Positions 24,042 to 33,304 of a stretch of DNA of 64,000 bases are shown here, one piece after another. Source of the stretch: Aequorivita vladivostokensis (GTDB lineage: Bacteria > Bacteroidota > Bacteroidia > Flavobacteriales > Flavobacteriaceae). How positions within the stretch are numbered: position 1 is the stretch's first letter; each line of letters starts with the position of its first letter. The notes under the pieces were generated by a model, which saw nothing but the letters and a program-made list of their open reading frames with translations, was not told the DNA's origin and ran no database searches. Made by a program: the position numbers and the translations under genes. The stretch is from assembly GCF_000952855.1 (NCBI RefSeq), contig NZ_JSVU01000004.1:341922-405921 (forward strand), written 5' to 3'.

Positions 24042-24776
24042 CTATAAACCTTCTATTTCTTTGAGGAGCAATTTGTTTGCAGCAGTTTCGCTGTTTTCTA
24101 AAACTGTCTTTGCTTCCTCTATTTTATTTCCCTTTAAAAGGGCAAGGGCCAAGTAGAATCTTATTTCTTCAGAAAAAACACTCTTGGATTCTTTTTTGGC
24201 CAATTGCAGATATTTTTCGGCTTGGCGCGCGTTGCCATTTGCCAAATTTGCAACCCCGAGAAAATATACCACCGTATCGTTGTCGGGATGGGCGGCGTAA
24301 AGAGATTCCCAACGGTGAATGGCTTCAGCATATTCCTTGCGTTTGTAGTTTACCATTCCATGGTAAAAGTCGTAATCTGAGGAAGTCCCCATAGTTGTGG
24401 GCAATCCGGGATCGGGTTTAAAATTGGAAGAAAATACTTTTTCGGGAGAGTTGCTATTGTTTAAAATTGCCCAAGTGCTTACGCCAATCAATATTACAAG
24501 CGAGGCGGCAAGTGCAAGCCACTCACGCGATAGCCATTTTTTCTGGGGTTCCTCTTTTATTTCGGCGTGATAAGCATCCAGCGTATTTTGGAGGTTCTGT
24601 TCCTCAATACCTTGCATCACGGCTCGCTGTTCTTCCACCATAAGACGAAAAGCGGCGGAGCTATCCATGCGGCTATTGAACTCGGCAAGCTCATCTGTGT
24701 CCAGTTTGCCCAGCAAGTATGCGTCTATCAGCTCTTGGTTTGCTTGAGTGTTCTCTATTTGGTTATTTGAGTCCAT
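24042..24776 (-). CDS. membrane-anchored anti-sigma-like protein with TPR repeats
   Basis: 244 residues. The N-terminal 75 residues (ELIDAYLLGKLDTDELAEFNSRM) look like the short helical anti-sigma/zinc-finger-like segment without Cys/His. A membrane helix spans about 86-105. The exported part carries TPR-like pairs (about 134-235: AIHRWESLYAAHPDNDTVVYFLG, ARQAEKYLQLAKKE). It overlaps the ECF sigma gene by 14 bp, so it probably holds that sigma factor at the membrane. The inducing signal is unknown. Confidence 0.75.
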   Translation of the reverse strand: MDSNNQIENTQANQELIDAYLLGKLDTDELAEFNSRMDSSAAFRLMVEEQRAVMQGIEEQNLQNTLDAYHAEIKEEPQKKWLSREWLALAASLVILIGVSTWAILNNSNSPEKVFSSNFKPDPGLPTTMGTSSDYDFYHGMVNYKRKEYAEAIHRWESLYAAHPDNDTVVYFLGVANLANGNARQAEKYLQLAKKESKSVFSEEIRFYLALALLKGNKIEEAKTVLENSETAANKLLLKEIEGL

Positions 24777-25350
24777 TGGGGATTGTTTGGGTCATTTTTT
24801 TTAATTGTTCCTGACAGCGATATTTTGCGTTGCGGGCTGAAGCCTCATCCATTTCCAATATTTGGGCTATTTCTTTGTACGGTTTCCGTTCAAAATAAAA
24901 CAGCCTTAGCAAGGTCTGGCAACGTTCGCTTAGATTGCCTATGCAATCCATGATTATTTTCACTTTTTTGTTGTTTGATTCTTCAATGTCTATTTCCGGC
25001 TCTTCAAATTCTATATCACGATTTATAAAGGTTGTGTTCTTATATTTCACGCTGCGCACCTGGTCCAGCCATTTGTATTTGGCAATCTGAAACAGATAGC
25101 CGTTAATGGCAGTCTGGCTCTCTGCGGAAAACCGGTCGTTTTTAATATTTCGCCACATGGCTACGAACGCCTCTTGGTACACGTCCTTGGCCTGCTGCTC
25201 GTCGCCGCTGTTTTTGAGTACGTAACGCTTCACCTTTGCAAAGTTGGTTATGTATAAATCCTTTAAGGTGGCAGCATCATTTTGTTTGATGAGTGCTACC
25301 GTTCGGTTAAATGGCAAATCGTCTAATTTTTGGATGTTTTGCTTCTGCAT
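24763..25350 (-). CDS. ECF-type RNA polymerase sigma factor
   Basis: 195 residues. Region 2 (about 30-100: DVYQEAFVAMWRNI, YLFQIAKYKWLDQVR) and region 4 (about 135-185: LSERCQTLLRLFYFERKPYKEIAQILEMDEASARNAKYRCQEQL) are both clear, which gives -10 and -35 recognition. It is the first gene of a two-gene operon with the anti-sigma-like protein. Upstream, a TATCTTTC box at about 25371-25378 on the minus strand resembles a -7 box. Confidence 0.9.
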   Translation of the reverse strand: MQKQNIQKLDDLPFNRTVALIKQNDAATLKDLYITNFAKVKRYVLKNSGDEQQAKDVYQEAFVAMWRNIKNDRFSAESQTAINGYLFQIAKYKWLDQVRSVKYKNTTFINRDIEFEEPEIDIEESNNKKVKIIMDCIGNLSERCQTLLRLFYFERKPYKEIAQILEMDEASARNAKYRCQEQLKKMTQTIPNGLK

Positions 25351-25550
25351 GGGTTGTAAAACAATACAGAAAGATACAATTTATCTGCAATCGTTTTATG
25401 ATTTTTGAACAACTTAGGGTAAATAGCCCTTTTTTTTCGTTTAAATGAACACTTCCTTCTACCTAATATCGTGCAAAAAGTCCAAAAATTGCCTTTGCCA
25501 TTTTCGAATACATCGGAAGGGACACCGAAATGTCATCGCAAAAGTCCAAA

Positions 25551-25583
25551 AAAATACTTCGGTTAAATTGCCGAAGTATTTTT
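25551..25583 (-). terminator. terminator after rseP
   Basis: Arms AAAATACTTCGG/CCGAAGTATTTT with an 8-nt loop and flanking A and T runs. It lies 26 bp after the rseP stop. Confidence 0.8.
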
Positions 25584-25608
25584 AAAAAAGTTTTATAATA
25601 GTAGGTTA

Positions 25609-26940
25609 TTATTCAAACAACCAACGATAGATATCGTTTCCGTTGGCAAAGAGCACCAAGGCTATTAAAATGAAAAAGCCGACCATTTGGGCGTACTCCA
25701 TAAATTTGTCGTTCGGTTTACGGCCTGTTACGATTTCATATAAAAGAAACATTACGTGGCCACCGTCCAAGGCTGGAATGGGCAGGATGTTCATAAACGC
25801 AAGTATAATTGAAATCAAGGCCGTGGTGGCCCAAAAGCTCTGCCAGTCCCAAACGTCGGGGAACAGATTGCCAATGGCCCCAAAGCCGCCCACTTGGGTC
25901 GCTCCTTTTTTAGTAAAAACGTATTTAAACTGTGCCACATAATCCCTAAAGGTATTATAACCGAATCCAAATCCTCCAACTATGCTTTCACCAAGCGTAT
26001 ATTCTATTTTGGTTTGACCCAACTGCGAACGCAACTTTTCGTTCGAAAAAGTAATGCCAAAAGTTCCTTTATCATCAGGAATAATTTTTAATGTATCCAG
26101 CTGATTGCCTCTGGCTATTACCACAATATTTTCATTTCCTTTGTTAGCCTCGGCAATTTTCTGAAATTCATCGAGATACTGAACTTCTTGACCGTTTATT
26201 GAAACAATTTTGTCTGCTACTAAAACCCCAGCCTTCTGCGCGGGATAGTCTGCCCAAACTGAATCTATAATTGTACCTTGTCGCGGTGTAAAGGCAGGCA
26301 TAATACCGCTTTCAAACATTTTTGACCCGGCATCTTCGGGCACTTCAATAATTTCAATACTGCCGTCGGCATGCTTTACTTCTACTTTTGAAACATCGCG
26401 AACAAAAATATATCGGTTTATCTCCAATACGTCGTCCAACGGTTCGCCGTTGATGCTTAAGATCTGATCGCCATCCTGAAAACCGTATTCCTTAAATTGT
26501 TCGGTTACCGCAAAACCTTGAGGTAGATCGTCGTTCGTGGTAATATTTCGACCATAAACATATAATATGCCCATATAAATAACGAAACCAACAATAATAT
26601 TTACCGTAACCCCGCCAAGCATAATTATCAATCGTTGCCAGGCCGGTTTGCTTCGGAATTCCCACGGTTGCGGCGGCTGGGCCATCTGCTCCTTGTCCAT
26701 GCTCTCGTCTATCATTCCCGAGATTTTTACGTAACCGCCCAAGGGCAACCAACCGATTCCATAAACGGTCTCGCCAATTTTCTTTTTGAAGAGCGAAAAT
26801 TTCACATCAAAAAAGAGATAGAATTTCTCAACACGGGTCTTAAAAAGTTTTGCGGGAATAAAGTGCCCCAGCTCGTGCAGCACAATAAGAAAAGAAAGAC
26901 TTAAAAGAAGTTGTATAGCTTTAACAGCAAATGGACTCAT
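25609..26940 (-). CDS. rseP: RseP family site-2 protease
   Basis: 443 residues. An inner-membrane zinc protease that cuts transmembrane proteins such as anti-sigma factors. The zinc site is H22-E-L-G-H26 in the first helix and the third ligand lies in L-D-G-G-H at 391-395. Two PDZ domains lie between about 120 and 300 (GFQDGDQILSINGEPLDD; AGVLVADKIVSINGQ). There are four membrane segments. It is a single gene with terminators on both sides. The neighbouring membrane anti-sigma-like protein is a conceivable substrate, but that is inference. Confidence 0.92.
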   Translation of the reverse strand: MSPFAVKAIQLLLSLSFLIVLHELGHFIPAKLFKTRVEKFYLFFDVKFSLFKKKIGETVYGIGWLPLGGYVKISGMIDESMDKEQMAQPPQPWEFRSKPAWQRLIIMLGGVTVNIIVGFVIYMGILYVYGRNITTNDDLPQGFAVTEQFKEYGFQDGDQILSINGEPLDDVLEINRYIFVRDVSKVEVKHADGSIEIIEVPEDAGSKMFESGIMPAFTPRQGTIIDSVWADYPAQKAGVLVADKIVSINGQEVQYLDEFQKIAEANKGNENIVVIARGNQLDTLKIIPDDKGTFGITFSNEKLRSQLGQTKIEYTLGESIVGGFGFGYNTFRDYVAQFKYVFTKKGATQVGGFGAIGNLFPDVWDWQSFWATTALISIILAFMNILPIPALDGGHVMFLLYEIVTGRKPNDKFMEYAQMVGFFILIALVLFANGNDIYRWLFE

Positions 26941-27079
26941 AGTTTTTTAAATATATTTTTATGAATAGACTCAATTTTTTATCACTCGATACCAAAATCG
27001 AGCCTAAAATAAGTTGCTTTCTCCGTATTGGATTCAGCAAAAAATCGCACAAAAGTAACCTTTTAGAGCTTGCAAAAAA

Positions 27080-27105
27080 AATAAGCGGGGGTGTTCCCGC
27101 TTATT
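27080..27105 (-). terminator. terminator after the aminopeptidase gene
   Basis: Perfect 10-bp arms AATAAGCGGG/CCCGCTTATT with a 6-nt loop, followed on the minus strand by a run of Ts. Confidence 0.8.
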
Positions 27106-27197
27106 TGTGATTCAAAATCAGGATTTTTTACCAAAAATTACAAGTAGATATTGTTTTTTTCTTAAGGTTTTATAGTCCTATTTGTAGTTGAAAAAAG

Positions 27198-29132
27198 TTA
27201 TTCCTTCACAACCGTTTTATTGATTGTTCCTTCGGAAGTTTCAATCTGAAAGAACAGGATTCCGTTTGAAAATTTCGAAATATCTATTCTTTCTGAAAAC
27301 TTTTCAGCAAACAACAATTGTCCCAAGGCATTGTAAATATTGATTTCCTCGACATTAATTGCGGCTGGTTTCACCAGATTAATCATTCCCGAAGTTGGAT
27401 TTGGATAAAGAACAAATTGTTGGTCCAGTGCAAAACTCTCTGTTCCCAAAACCACATTGTTGTTGCGGGAAATTAAATGATAGTCGGGGTCAAATTGAAC
27501 ACTTTGCACCGTAAAACCGACAATAGGTTGAAAAAATTGATTGTTTTGGGTGTTGTCCAACACTATGTCCAAGGTCTCTCCCTGGGTGCCAATAATGCGT
27601 AAGGGTACGGGCGCCTCAAAAAATGAAACGGAAGGGTGGCTCTGGGTCTGCGATATTTCCACGTTAATATTAGATTGTCCGCCGGCTTGGTTCCACGTGA
27701 TAGTATAGCGAGGGTAGCCTTCGCCGTAAATCCAGTCGTTAAAAAATTCCGAAAGGTCTTCGCCTCCCGCAGCGACCTCCATATTTCGGATGAGGTCTGG
27801 CGTTTTGGCATAGCCATAAGATAAGGCCGGGTCTGCCAAATAATTCTTCAAACCTTGAAAGAAGACCGCATCGCCCAGTTTCTTGCGAAGCATATGCAGC
27901 ACCATGGAACCTTTGTTATAACTAAGCCTGCTGCTGAAAATTCGATTCACCGAAGTTGTATCCTGCGCCGGAACATACACAGACCCATCGGGGTAGTCCG
28001 TGATGGAAGCTATTTTATCCTGCCGCCAAGATCTAAAATCGGAGGCGCCATCAAAATCCTCCACTACCAGTCCCGAGAGATAGGTAGCGAAACCTTCATT
28101 AAGCCAAATGTCTTGCCAGCTACCGCAGGTAACTTTATCGCCAAACCATTGATGCGCGAGTTCGTGCGCGATTAACCCACGGCCCAGACTGCCCATAAAG
28201 GAAACTGTAGTATGTTCCATGCCCCCGCCCCAGCCAAACTGCGCGTGCCCATATTTTTCATTAGCATAGGGGTAGGGCTCAAAAAGATTGGTAAACAGGT
28301 TCATAATATCCACGGTTACTGGCGTGCGGGATTGTGCGTATGAAAGGTCTTCGGGATAGATATAGTTAACAATTTCAAAGGGATTTCCATTGTTGTCAAC
28401 CGTATGCGAATAAACCGTATAGTTGGTTACGGCAATGGCAATCAGGTATGCCGGGATAGGGTATTGATGTCTGTAATGGGTAGTCTTGTTATTTCCGTTG
28501 ATGGTCTGTCCCATTTCCAGACCGTTGGCCACGGCAATATATTCTTCATTGGAAGGATTGAAACGGGGTGTGGTAATATAGACATCTATCATATCAATCT
28601 TATCGTTCAAATCCTGTTTGCAGGGCCACCAAGCCTTTGCCCCGAAAGGTTCCGAAAGGGTCCACATTACAGGATCGCCATTGTGGGTGTCCGTTTCAAA
28701 AGAACCAAAACCCGAGCTAACAGGATTTCCGGAATAACTTACCGATAGCGAATCCAGAACTCCCTGCGCCTGTATCTGTGGAAGGGTGATTACAACCTCA
28801 TCATCGTTGTTTTGGGTAAAGCTGAGCGGCGTACCGCGCTGCGTAACCTGCGATACGGTCATGTTGTCCACAAGTTCAAAGGTTATGGTGTTCATGTTTT
28901 CCTTTGCCTCAAAATAAGAAGTCACTTTCCCTGTAATAAAGGCCTGTGATGGGTTTACCGTAAATTCCAATCGGTGGTATTTCAAATCGTAATTGCCAGT
29001 ATTGAGGTTTACCGGTTTGCCAAACCAGCCCGTTGCGGCCGTGGCTTCGGCCTCGCTGACGTCATCTTGAAATTGTTGCGGATAGGATAAAAAAGAGCTT
29101 AGAAATAACAGGGAGAGTATAAGTGTTTTCAT
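27198..29132 (-). CDS. secreted M1-family aminopeptidase with type IX sorting domain
   Basis: 644 residues. The signal peptide is about 1-19. The M1 catalytic core shows G-G-G-M-E-H at 302-307 (the GAMEN-like exopeptidase motif) and zinc ligands H323-E324-L-A-H327 and E346. The C-terminal 75 residues (YPNPTSGMINLV, INIYNALGQLL, NGILFFQIETSEG) form a type A Por/T9SS sorting domain, so it is exported through the outer membrane. It should remove N-terminal residues from external peptides. It is followed by a terminator and has no operon partner. Confidence 0.9.
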   Translation of the reverse strand: MKTLILSLLFLSSFLSYPQQFQDDVSEAEATAATGWFGKPVNLNTGNYDLKYHRLEFTVNPSQAFITGKVTSYFEAKENMNTITFELVDNMTVSQVTQRGTPLSFTQNNDDEVVITLPQIQAQGVLDSLSVSYSGNPVSSGFGSFETDTHNGDPVMWTLSEPFGAKAWWPCKQDLNDKIDMIDVYITTPRFNPSNEEYIAVANGLEMGQTINGNNKTTHYRHQYPIPAYLIAIAVTNYTVYSHTVDNNGNPFEIVNYIYPEDLSYAQSRTPVTVDIMNLFTNLFEPYPYANEKYGHAQFGWGGGMEHTTVSFMGSLGRGLIAHELAHQWFGDKVTCGSWQDIWLNEGFATYLSGLVVEDFDGASDFRSWRQDKIASITDYPDGSVYVPAQDTTSVNRIFSSRLSYNKGSMVLHMLRKKLGDAVFFQGLKNYLADPALSYGYAKTPDLIRNMEVAAGGEDLSEFFNDWIYGEGYPRYTITWNQAGGQSNINVEISQTQSHPSVSFFEAPVPLRIIGTQGETLDIVLDNTQNNQFFQPIVGFTVQSVQFDPDYHLISRNNNVVLGTESFALDQQFVLYPNPTSGMINLVKPAAINVEEINIYNALGQLLFAEKFSERIDISKFSNGILFFQIETSEGTINKTVVKE

Positions 29133-29262
29133 TAGAAATTGATATTAAATTTCAATTCAGGGTAGCCTTGAATTTTTCTGATGTTAAATGTATTCATTTT
29201 GCCACTTTTAGCCCTTATTTTTGCGGCGAAATATATTTGATTTCAGTCTAAAATTGTACGTC

Positions 29263-29928
29263 ATGCTTACGTTTTTCAGGAAATATAAATTCTTTGCGGT
29301 GGTGTTATTTGTTCTGTCGGCCATAATCATCACAATTATCTATCAACTTATGAAGCCGAAGGAAATGCTGAAAATTTACCAGCCAGCGGATGTTTCCGAA
29401 GAGCTTGTGGATAGCACCCTTCATTATGTGAAGAAATATCATACCATTGCCGATTTTAGCCTTACCAACCAAAACGGAAAAACAATCACCCAAGACGATT
29501 ATAAAGACAAAATCTATGTGGCGGATTTTTTCTTCACTACCTGCCAGACCATCTGCCCAATAATGACGGATCATATGGTGAAAATTCAGGAAGCTCTTAA
29601 AAATGACGATGGGGTTCTGCTGCTTTCACATACGGTTACCCCCGAAATTGATAGCGTGGCGCAACTTAAAAAGTACGCTCTGGAAAAAGGCGTGAATGAT
29701 GCCAAATGGAATTTGGTAACCGGAGATAAAAAGGAAATTTACGACTTAGCCCGAAAATCGTATCTCGCGGCAAAGGATGTGCCCTTTCAGGAAAATGATC
29801 TGGTGCACACCGAGAATTTTGTTCTGGTGGATAAAAAGAAGCGCATCCGCGGTTTTTATGACGGGACCGATCCCGAAGCAATAGAAAAACTACTGGCAGA
29901 TATTGAAATTTTGAAACAGGAGGATTAA
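29263..29928 (+). CDS. SCO1/SenC family copper-binding protein
   Basis: The frame is open from 29221, but the ATG at 29263 gives a normal start with a membrane anchor at about 10-29, so I use it (221 residues). The thioredoxin-like fold carries C94-Q-T-I-C98 and the third copper ligand H181 (LVHTENF). SCO proteins deliver copper to cytochrome c oxidase. A TATTTTTG box at about 29215-29222 may be its promoter. feoA follows after 108 bp with its own promoter box. Confidence 0.88.
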   Translation: MLTFFRKYKFFAVVLFVLSAIIITIIYQLMKPKEMLKIYQPADVSEELVDSTLHYVKKYHTIADFSLTNQNGKTITQDDYKDKIYVADFFFTTCQTICPIMTDHMVKIQEALKNDDGVLLLSHTVTPEIDSVAQLKKYALEKGVNDAKWNLVTGDKKEIYDLARKSYLAAKDVPFQENDLVHTENFVLVDKKKRIRGFYDGTDPEAIEKLLADIEILKQED

Positions 29929-30000
29929 CTTCTGAAGGCTTAATTCATTTCCACACCTAAAATATCTCAAAAGGTCTTTTCCCACGTCCTTTTTTTCCTT

Positions 30001-30008
30001 TACTTTTG
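30001..30008 (+). promoter_or_regulatory. -7 box of feoAB
   Basis: TACTTTTG fits TAnnTTTG and lies 28 bp before the feoA start. Confidence 0.5.
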
Positions 30009-30036
30009 CCTTGTTTAAAATCAATCTAAATAAAAG

Positions 30037-30264
30037 ATGGTCATAACTATCGCTTCCCTTAAAAAAGGGCAACGGGGTATTATCAAGGAATTTTCAATAG
30101 ATGCCGTTCCTTTAAAGCTTTTGGAAATGGGCTGTCTTCCCGGCAATGAGGTCTCCTTGGTCCAAATGGCTCCCTTCAACGATCCGCTGTATCTGAATAT
30201 CAACGGAAGCCATCTGGCCATTCGCAAGGAAACCGCCAGCAAGATTGAAATTGAATTGATATAG
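30037..30264 (+). CDS. feoA: ferrous iron transport protein A
   Basis: 75 residues, the SH3-like FeoA fold (LKKGQRGIIKEFSID, LKLLEMGCLPGNEVSLVQMAPFNDP, HLAIRKETASKIEIE). FeoA is a small cytoplasmic partner needed for FeoB function. It is 6 bp upstream of feoB. A TACTTTTG box lies 28 bp before its start. Confidence 0.92.
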   Translation: MVITIASLKKGQRGIIKEFSIDAVPLKLLEMGCLPGNEVSLVQMAPFNDPLYLNINGSHLAIRKETASKIEIELI

Positions 30265-30270
30265 ATAGTA

Positions 30271-32370
30271 ATGGCAAAACACATTAACGTTGCACTTATT
30301 GGAAACCCGAATACCGGAAAAACCTCGGTATTCAATAGGCTTACCGGTTTAAACCAAAAAGTGGGGAACTATCCCGGCATTACTGTTGAAAAAAAACAGG
30401 GCACCTGCAAGTTCGGTCGCGCTTGCAAGGTACATATACTCGATTTGCCCGGTACCTACAGCCTAAACGCTTCCTCGTTGGATGAAAATGTGGTTATTGA
30501 ACTGCTGCTCAACAAAAACGATAAAGACTTTCCCGATGTAGCCGTGGTGGTCGCCGACGTGGAAAACCTAAAGCGAAACCTGCTGCTCTTCACGCAAATA
30601 AAGGATTTGGGGATACCCACAATTCTCGCCATAAATATGTCTGACCGGATGAAAAGGAAGGCCATAACCTTGGATGTGCCTTTGCTGGAAGAAAAGTTGC
30701 AGACCAAAATTGCACTTATCAGTTCGCGAAAAAATCTTGGTTTTGATTATTTAAAGGAATTGATTGAAAACTACAACCAACTCTCCACAAAACCCTGCTT
30801 GAATGCCTCGAGCATATCGCCCGAATATTTTGACCGTTTGCGAAAGGCCTTTCCAAACCAGGATCTTTATAAATTATGGTTGGTAATAACCCAGGACGTC
30901 AATTTTGGAAAGCTCGACCGGAATGAACTGAAGGGAGTCGCCTCTTTTCAGACGGAATCGGTGAGCAATTTGAAACGGCTACAGCAAAAGGAAACCGTGG
31001 CCCGCTATCAATTTATAAATGAAACCTTAAAGGAAACCCTTCACATAGACACCGCAAACGCCAAGGATTTACGGAGCCGCTTAGACCGTGTTTTGACCCA
31101 TAAGGTTTGGGGTTACGTAATTTTCTTCGGAATACTGCTGCTCATTTTTCAAGCAATTTTTGACTGGAGCGCCTACCCGATGGATTTTATTGACAGTACC
31201 TTTGCGTCTTTCAGCGAATGGGCCAAAAATACCCTGCCACCGGGCGATTTTACAAATTTAATAGCTGAAGGAATTATTCCCGGGCTCGGCGGAATCGTCA
31301 TTTTTATTCCCCAGATTGCGTTTTTATTCCTATTTATTTCCATTTTGGAAGAAACGGGCTATATGAGCCGTGTGGTCTTTTTGATGGACAGAGTGATGCG
31401 GCGTTTTGGACTCAGCGGAAAAAGCGTGGTGCCGTTGGTGGCAGGAACTGCCTGTGCCATTCCCGCAATTATGGCAACCCGAAATATTGAGAATTGGAAG
31501 GAACGGTTGATAACTATTTTGGTGACGCCCTTTACCACCTGTTCGGCGCGCCTGCCAGTTTATTTGATAATTATTGCGTTGGTAATTCCCGATACCCGAG
31601 TTTTGGGAATTTTCAGCCTACAGGGACTTACCCTTATGTTTATGTATATCCTGGGCTTTGGCGCTGCCATATTTTCGGCCTATTTGCTGGACAAGATTTT
31701 GAAAATACGAAGCAAAAGTTTTTTTGTGGTTGAAATGCCCAATTATAAGCTCCCGCTTCCCAAAAATGTGTTTATTACCGTTGTTGAAAAAACCAAGGCC
31801 TTCGTTTTTGGGGCAGGTAAGATTATTCTCGCTATTTCCATTATTCTTTGGGTAATGGCTTCCTATGGCCCCGGACAATTTAACCGAGCCGAGGAAATTG
31901 TACGTGCCGACTATGCAGGACAGGATGTTTCCGAAGAGGTTATAGAAAGCCATATTGAAAGTTTTAAATTGGAACATTCCTATATAGGAAGGATAGGCCA
32001 CGCCATTGAGCCAGCCGTTAGACCTTTGGGATATGATTGGAAAATAGGAATTGCCATTGTAAGCTCTTTTGCCGCGCGGGAGGTTTTTGTGGGCACGCTC
32101 GCAACCATTTACAGCGTAGGGAGCGACGATGAGCAGACCATAAAAAGCCGGATGGCCGCGGAGGTAAACCCAGTTTTGGGCGGGCCGCTCTTCAATTTTG
32201 CGAGTGGGGTTTCGCTATTGCTGTTTTACGCTTTTGCGATGCAGTGTATGAGTACCTTGGCCGTGGTGAAAAAGGAAACCAACAGTTGGAAATGGCCAAT
32301 GTGGCAATTGGTCGTAATGAGCGCCATTGCCTATGTGGTCGCTTTGGCCGCCTATCAATTTTTGAAATAG
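30271..32370 (+). CDS. feoB: ferrous iron transporter B
   Basis: 699 residues. The N-terminal G-domain has G1 G11-N-P-N-T-G-K-T-S19 and G3 D57-L-P-G60. A helical regulatory domain follows to about 270, then the membrane core with two Gate repeats (about 280-690; VVPLVAGTACAIPAIMATR and PFTTCSARLPVYLIII are typical Gate phrases). It imports Fe2+ across the inner membrane. It is cotranscribed with feoA. No FeoC is present, but a Cys-rich small protein follows. The Cys in GTACAIPA and FTTCSARLP are conserved in the family. Confidence 0.95.
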   Translation: MAKHINVALIGNPNTGKTSVFNRLTGLNQKVGNYPGITVEKKQGTCKFGRACKVHILDLPGTYSLNASSLDENVVIELLLNKNDKDFPDVAVVVADVENLKRNLLLFTQIKDLGIPTILAINMSDRMKRKAITLDVPLLEEKLQTKIALISSRKNLGFDYLKELIENYNQLSTKPCLNASSISPEYFDRLRKAFPNQDLYKLWLVITQDVNFGKLDRNELKGVASFQTESVSNLKRLQQKETVARYQFINETLKETLHIDTANAKDLRSRLDRVLTHKVWGYVIFFGILLLIFQAIFDWSAYPMDFIDSTFASFSEWAKNTLPPGDFTNLIAEGIIPGLGGIVIFIPQIAFLFLFISILEETGYMSRVVFLMDRVMRRFGLSGKSVVPLVAGTACAIPAIMATRNIENWKERLITILVTPFTTCSARLPVYLIIIALVIPDTRVLGIFSLQGLTLMFMYILGFGAAIFSAYLLDKILKIRSKSFFVVEMPNYKLPLPKNVFITVVEKTKAFVFGAGKIILAISIILWVMASYGPGQFNRAEEIVRADYAGQDVSEEVIESHIESFKLEHSYIGRIGHAIEPAVRPLGYDWKIGIAIVSSFAAREVFVGTLATIYSVGSDDEQTIKSRMAAEVNPVLGGPLFNFASGVSLLLFYAFAMQCMSTLAVVKKETNSWKWPMWQLVVMSAIAYVVALAAYQFLK

Positions 32371-32387
32371 ATGAAAATATTCCTATT

Positions 32388-32531
32388 ATGCAGACTTTAC
32401 TTGTTCTTATAACTTTTGTGTGCGCAATATGCTTTCTTATTACCCGATTTGTCTGGAATCCTTTTCAAACCGAGAAAAAAAGAAATAAACCCGGAGACCA
32501 TTCTGATTGCAGTAAGTGTAGCTTCCATTAA
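32388..32531 (+). CDS. FeoB-associated Cys-rich membrane protein, 47 aa
   Basis: One N-terminal membrane helix (about 3-20) is followed by a short basic stretch and a Cys-rich tail ending DCSKCSFH. This is the layout of the small FeoB-associated Cys-rich proteins. The start is the ATG at 32388, 18 bp after feoB. A metal-handling role next to FeoB is inferred from context. Confidence 0.7.
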   Translation: MQTLLVLITFVCAICFLITRFVWNPFQTEKKRNKPGDHSDCSKCSFH

Positions 32532-32603
32532 TTGCGGTAAAAAACAAGACCAGCTTGGCGTTTCTTCTGAAATGCGATATTTGTAATATGATTTTCTTTA
32601 AAG

Positions 32604-32611
32604 TATCTTTG
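32604..32611 (+). promoter_or_regulatory. -7 box almost touching the next start codon
   Basis: TATCTTTG, with TTTG at 32580-32583 (20 bp upstream) as the -33 element. Only 4 nt separate the box from the ATG at 32616, so the mRNA would have almost no leader. Confidence 0.55.
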
Positions 32612-32615
32612 CGCT

Positions 32616-32774
32616 ATGCAAACAATATTGGTACTAATCACGTTTTCACTCGCAGCGGGCTTTTTGCTTAAAAAGTTTGTTTGGAACCCCATTTTTGAAG
32701 CGCGCCAAAACTCAAGCGGTACCTTGGACGGCGGAAAAACAAAATGTGGCAAAAAGGACTGTGGTTGCCATTAA
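32616..32774 (+). CDS. second FeoB-associated Cys-rich-like protein, 52 aa
   Basis: A small gene that looks like a diverged copy of the one at 32388: both begin MQT-L/I-L-V-LITF, share (K/R)FVWNP after the membrane helix, and end in a Cys-rich tail (here KCGKKDCGCH). It has its own promoter box directly before the start, while the first copy probably reads from feoAB. Function is inferred from the neighbour. Its stop is directly adjacent to the stop of the convergent gene. Confidence 0.7.
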   Translation: MQTILVLITFSLAAGFLLKKFVWNPIFEARQNSSGTLDGGKTKCGKKDCGCH

Positions 32775-33191
32775 TCAGTTGTTCTTCTCTTCACAAACCA
32801 ACAAGACATAATTATCGATATTGCCCGCACTTTCTGCGGTTGGATAAGGTTTTAATGACAATCCATTTATTGCAAAGCTAGCGGAACTATAAAGATTTGT
32901 ATTTTTTTCCTCTCCGGGCCTTACCTCGCCAAAGGTCAACAGTTTTTCTTCAGATTTTCCGTTTGCCGTAACTTTTGCCTTTACAATGGCACGTCCGGCC
33001 CAGATGCAATTCACGCCTTCGGGACAGCGGGAATCTTCAACCACTTCCATAAACTTGACGGCAACACCTTTCAAAACTACAGTTTCCCCTTTGGGAATTT
33101 TCACCCCAATTTTTGGGGTTTCTGCCGTATCTTCCTGTCCAAATGCGAAGGTTGAAAAAAGTATAACAATCGCTAAAAGTGAATTTTTCAT
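32775..33191 (-). CDS. secreted hypothetical protein, 138 aa
   Basis: The signal peptide is about 1-18 (ending AFGQ). The mature part contains DSRCPEGVNCIWAGRA, a two-cysteine motif that I know from many small exported Bacteroidota proteins of unknown function. The rest is a beta-sandwich-like repeat of strands. It is convergent with the Cys-rich gene with no gap. Confidence 0.75.
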   Translation of the reverse strand: MKNSLLAIVILFSTFAFGQEDTAETPKIGVKIPKGETVVLKGVAVKFMEVVEDSRCPEGVNCIWAGRAIVKAKVTANGKSEEKLLTFGEVRPGEEKNTNLYSSASFAINGLSLKPYPTAESAGNIDNYVLLVCEEKNN

Positions 33192-33304
33192 CGTGTTTTG
33201 ATTTTATCAATTTTAAAGATACATTAAAAAATAGTGCCAAAAAACAGACCGCCAAAAATCACTTAATTGGGTAAAACACCCCAATAAATTTTGAGATGGA
33301 TATC

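Noticed and set aside
29221..29262. longer N-terminus of the SCO protein from TTG at 29221
   Set aside because: The ATG at 29263 directly precedes the membrane anchor, and the upstream TTG lies in the promoter-like TATTTTTG.
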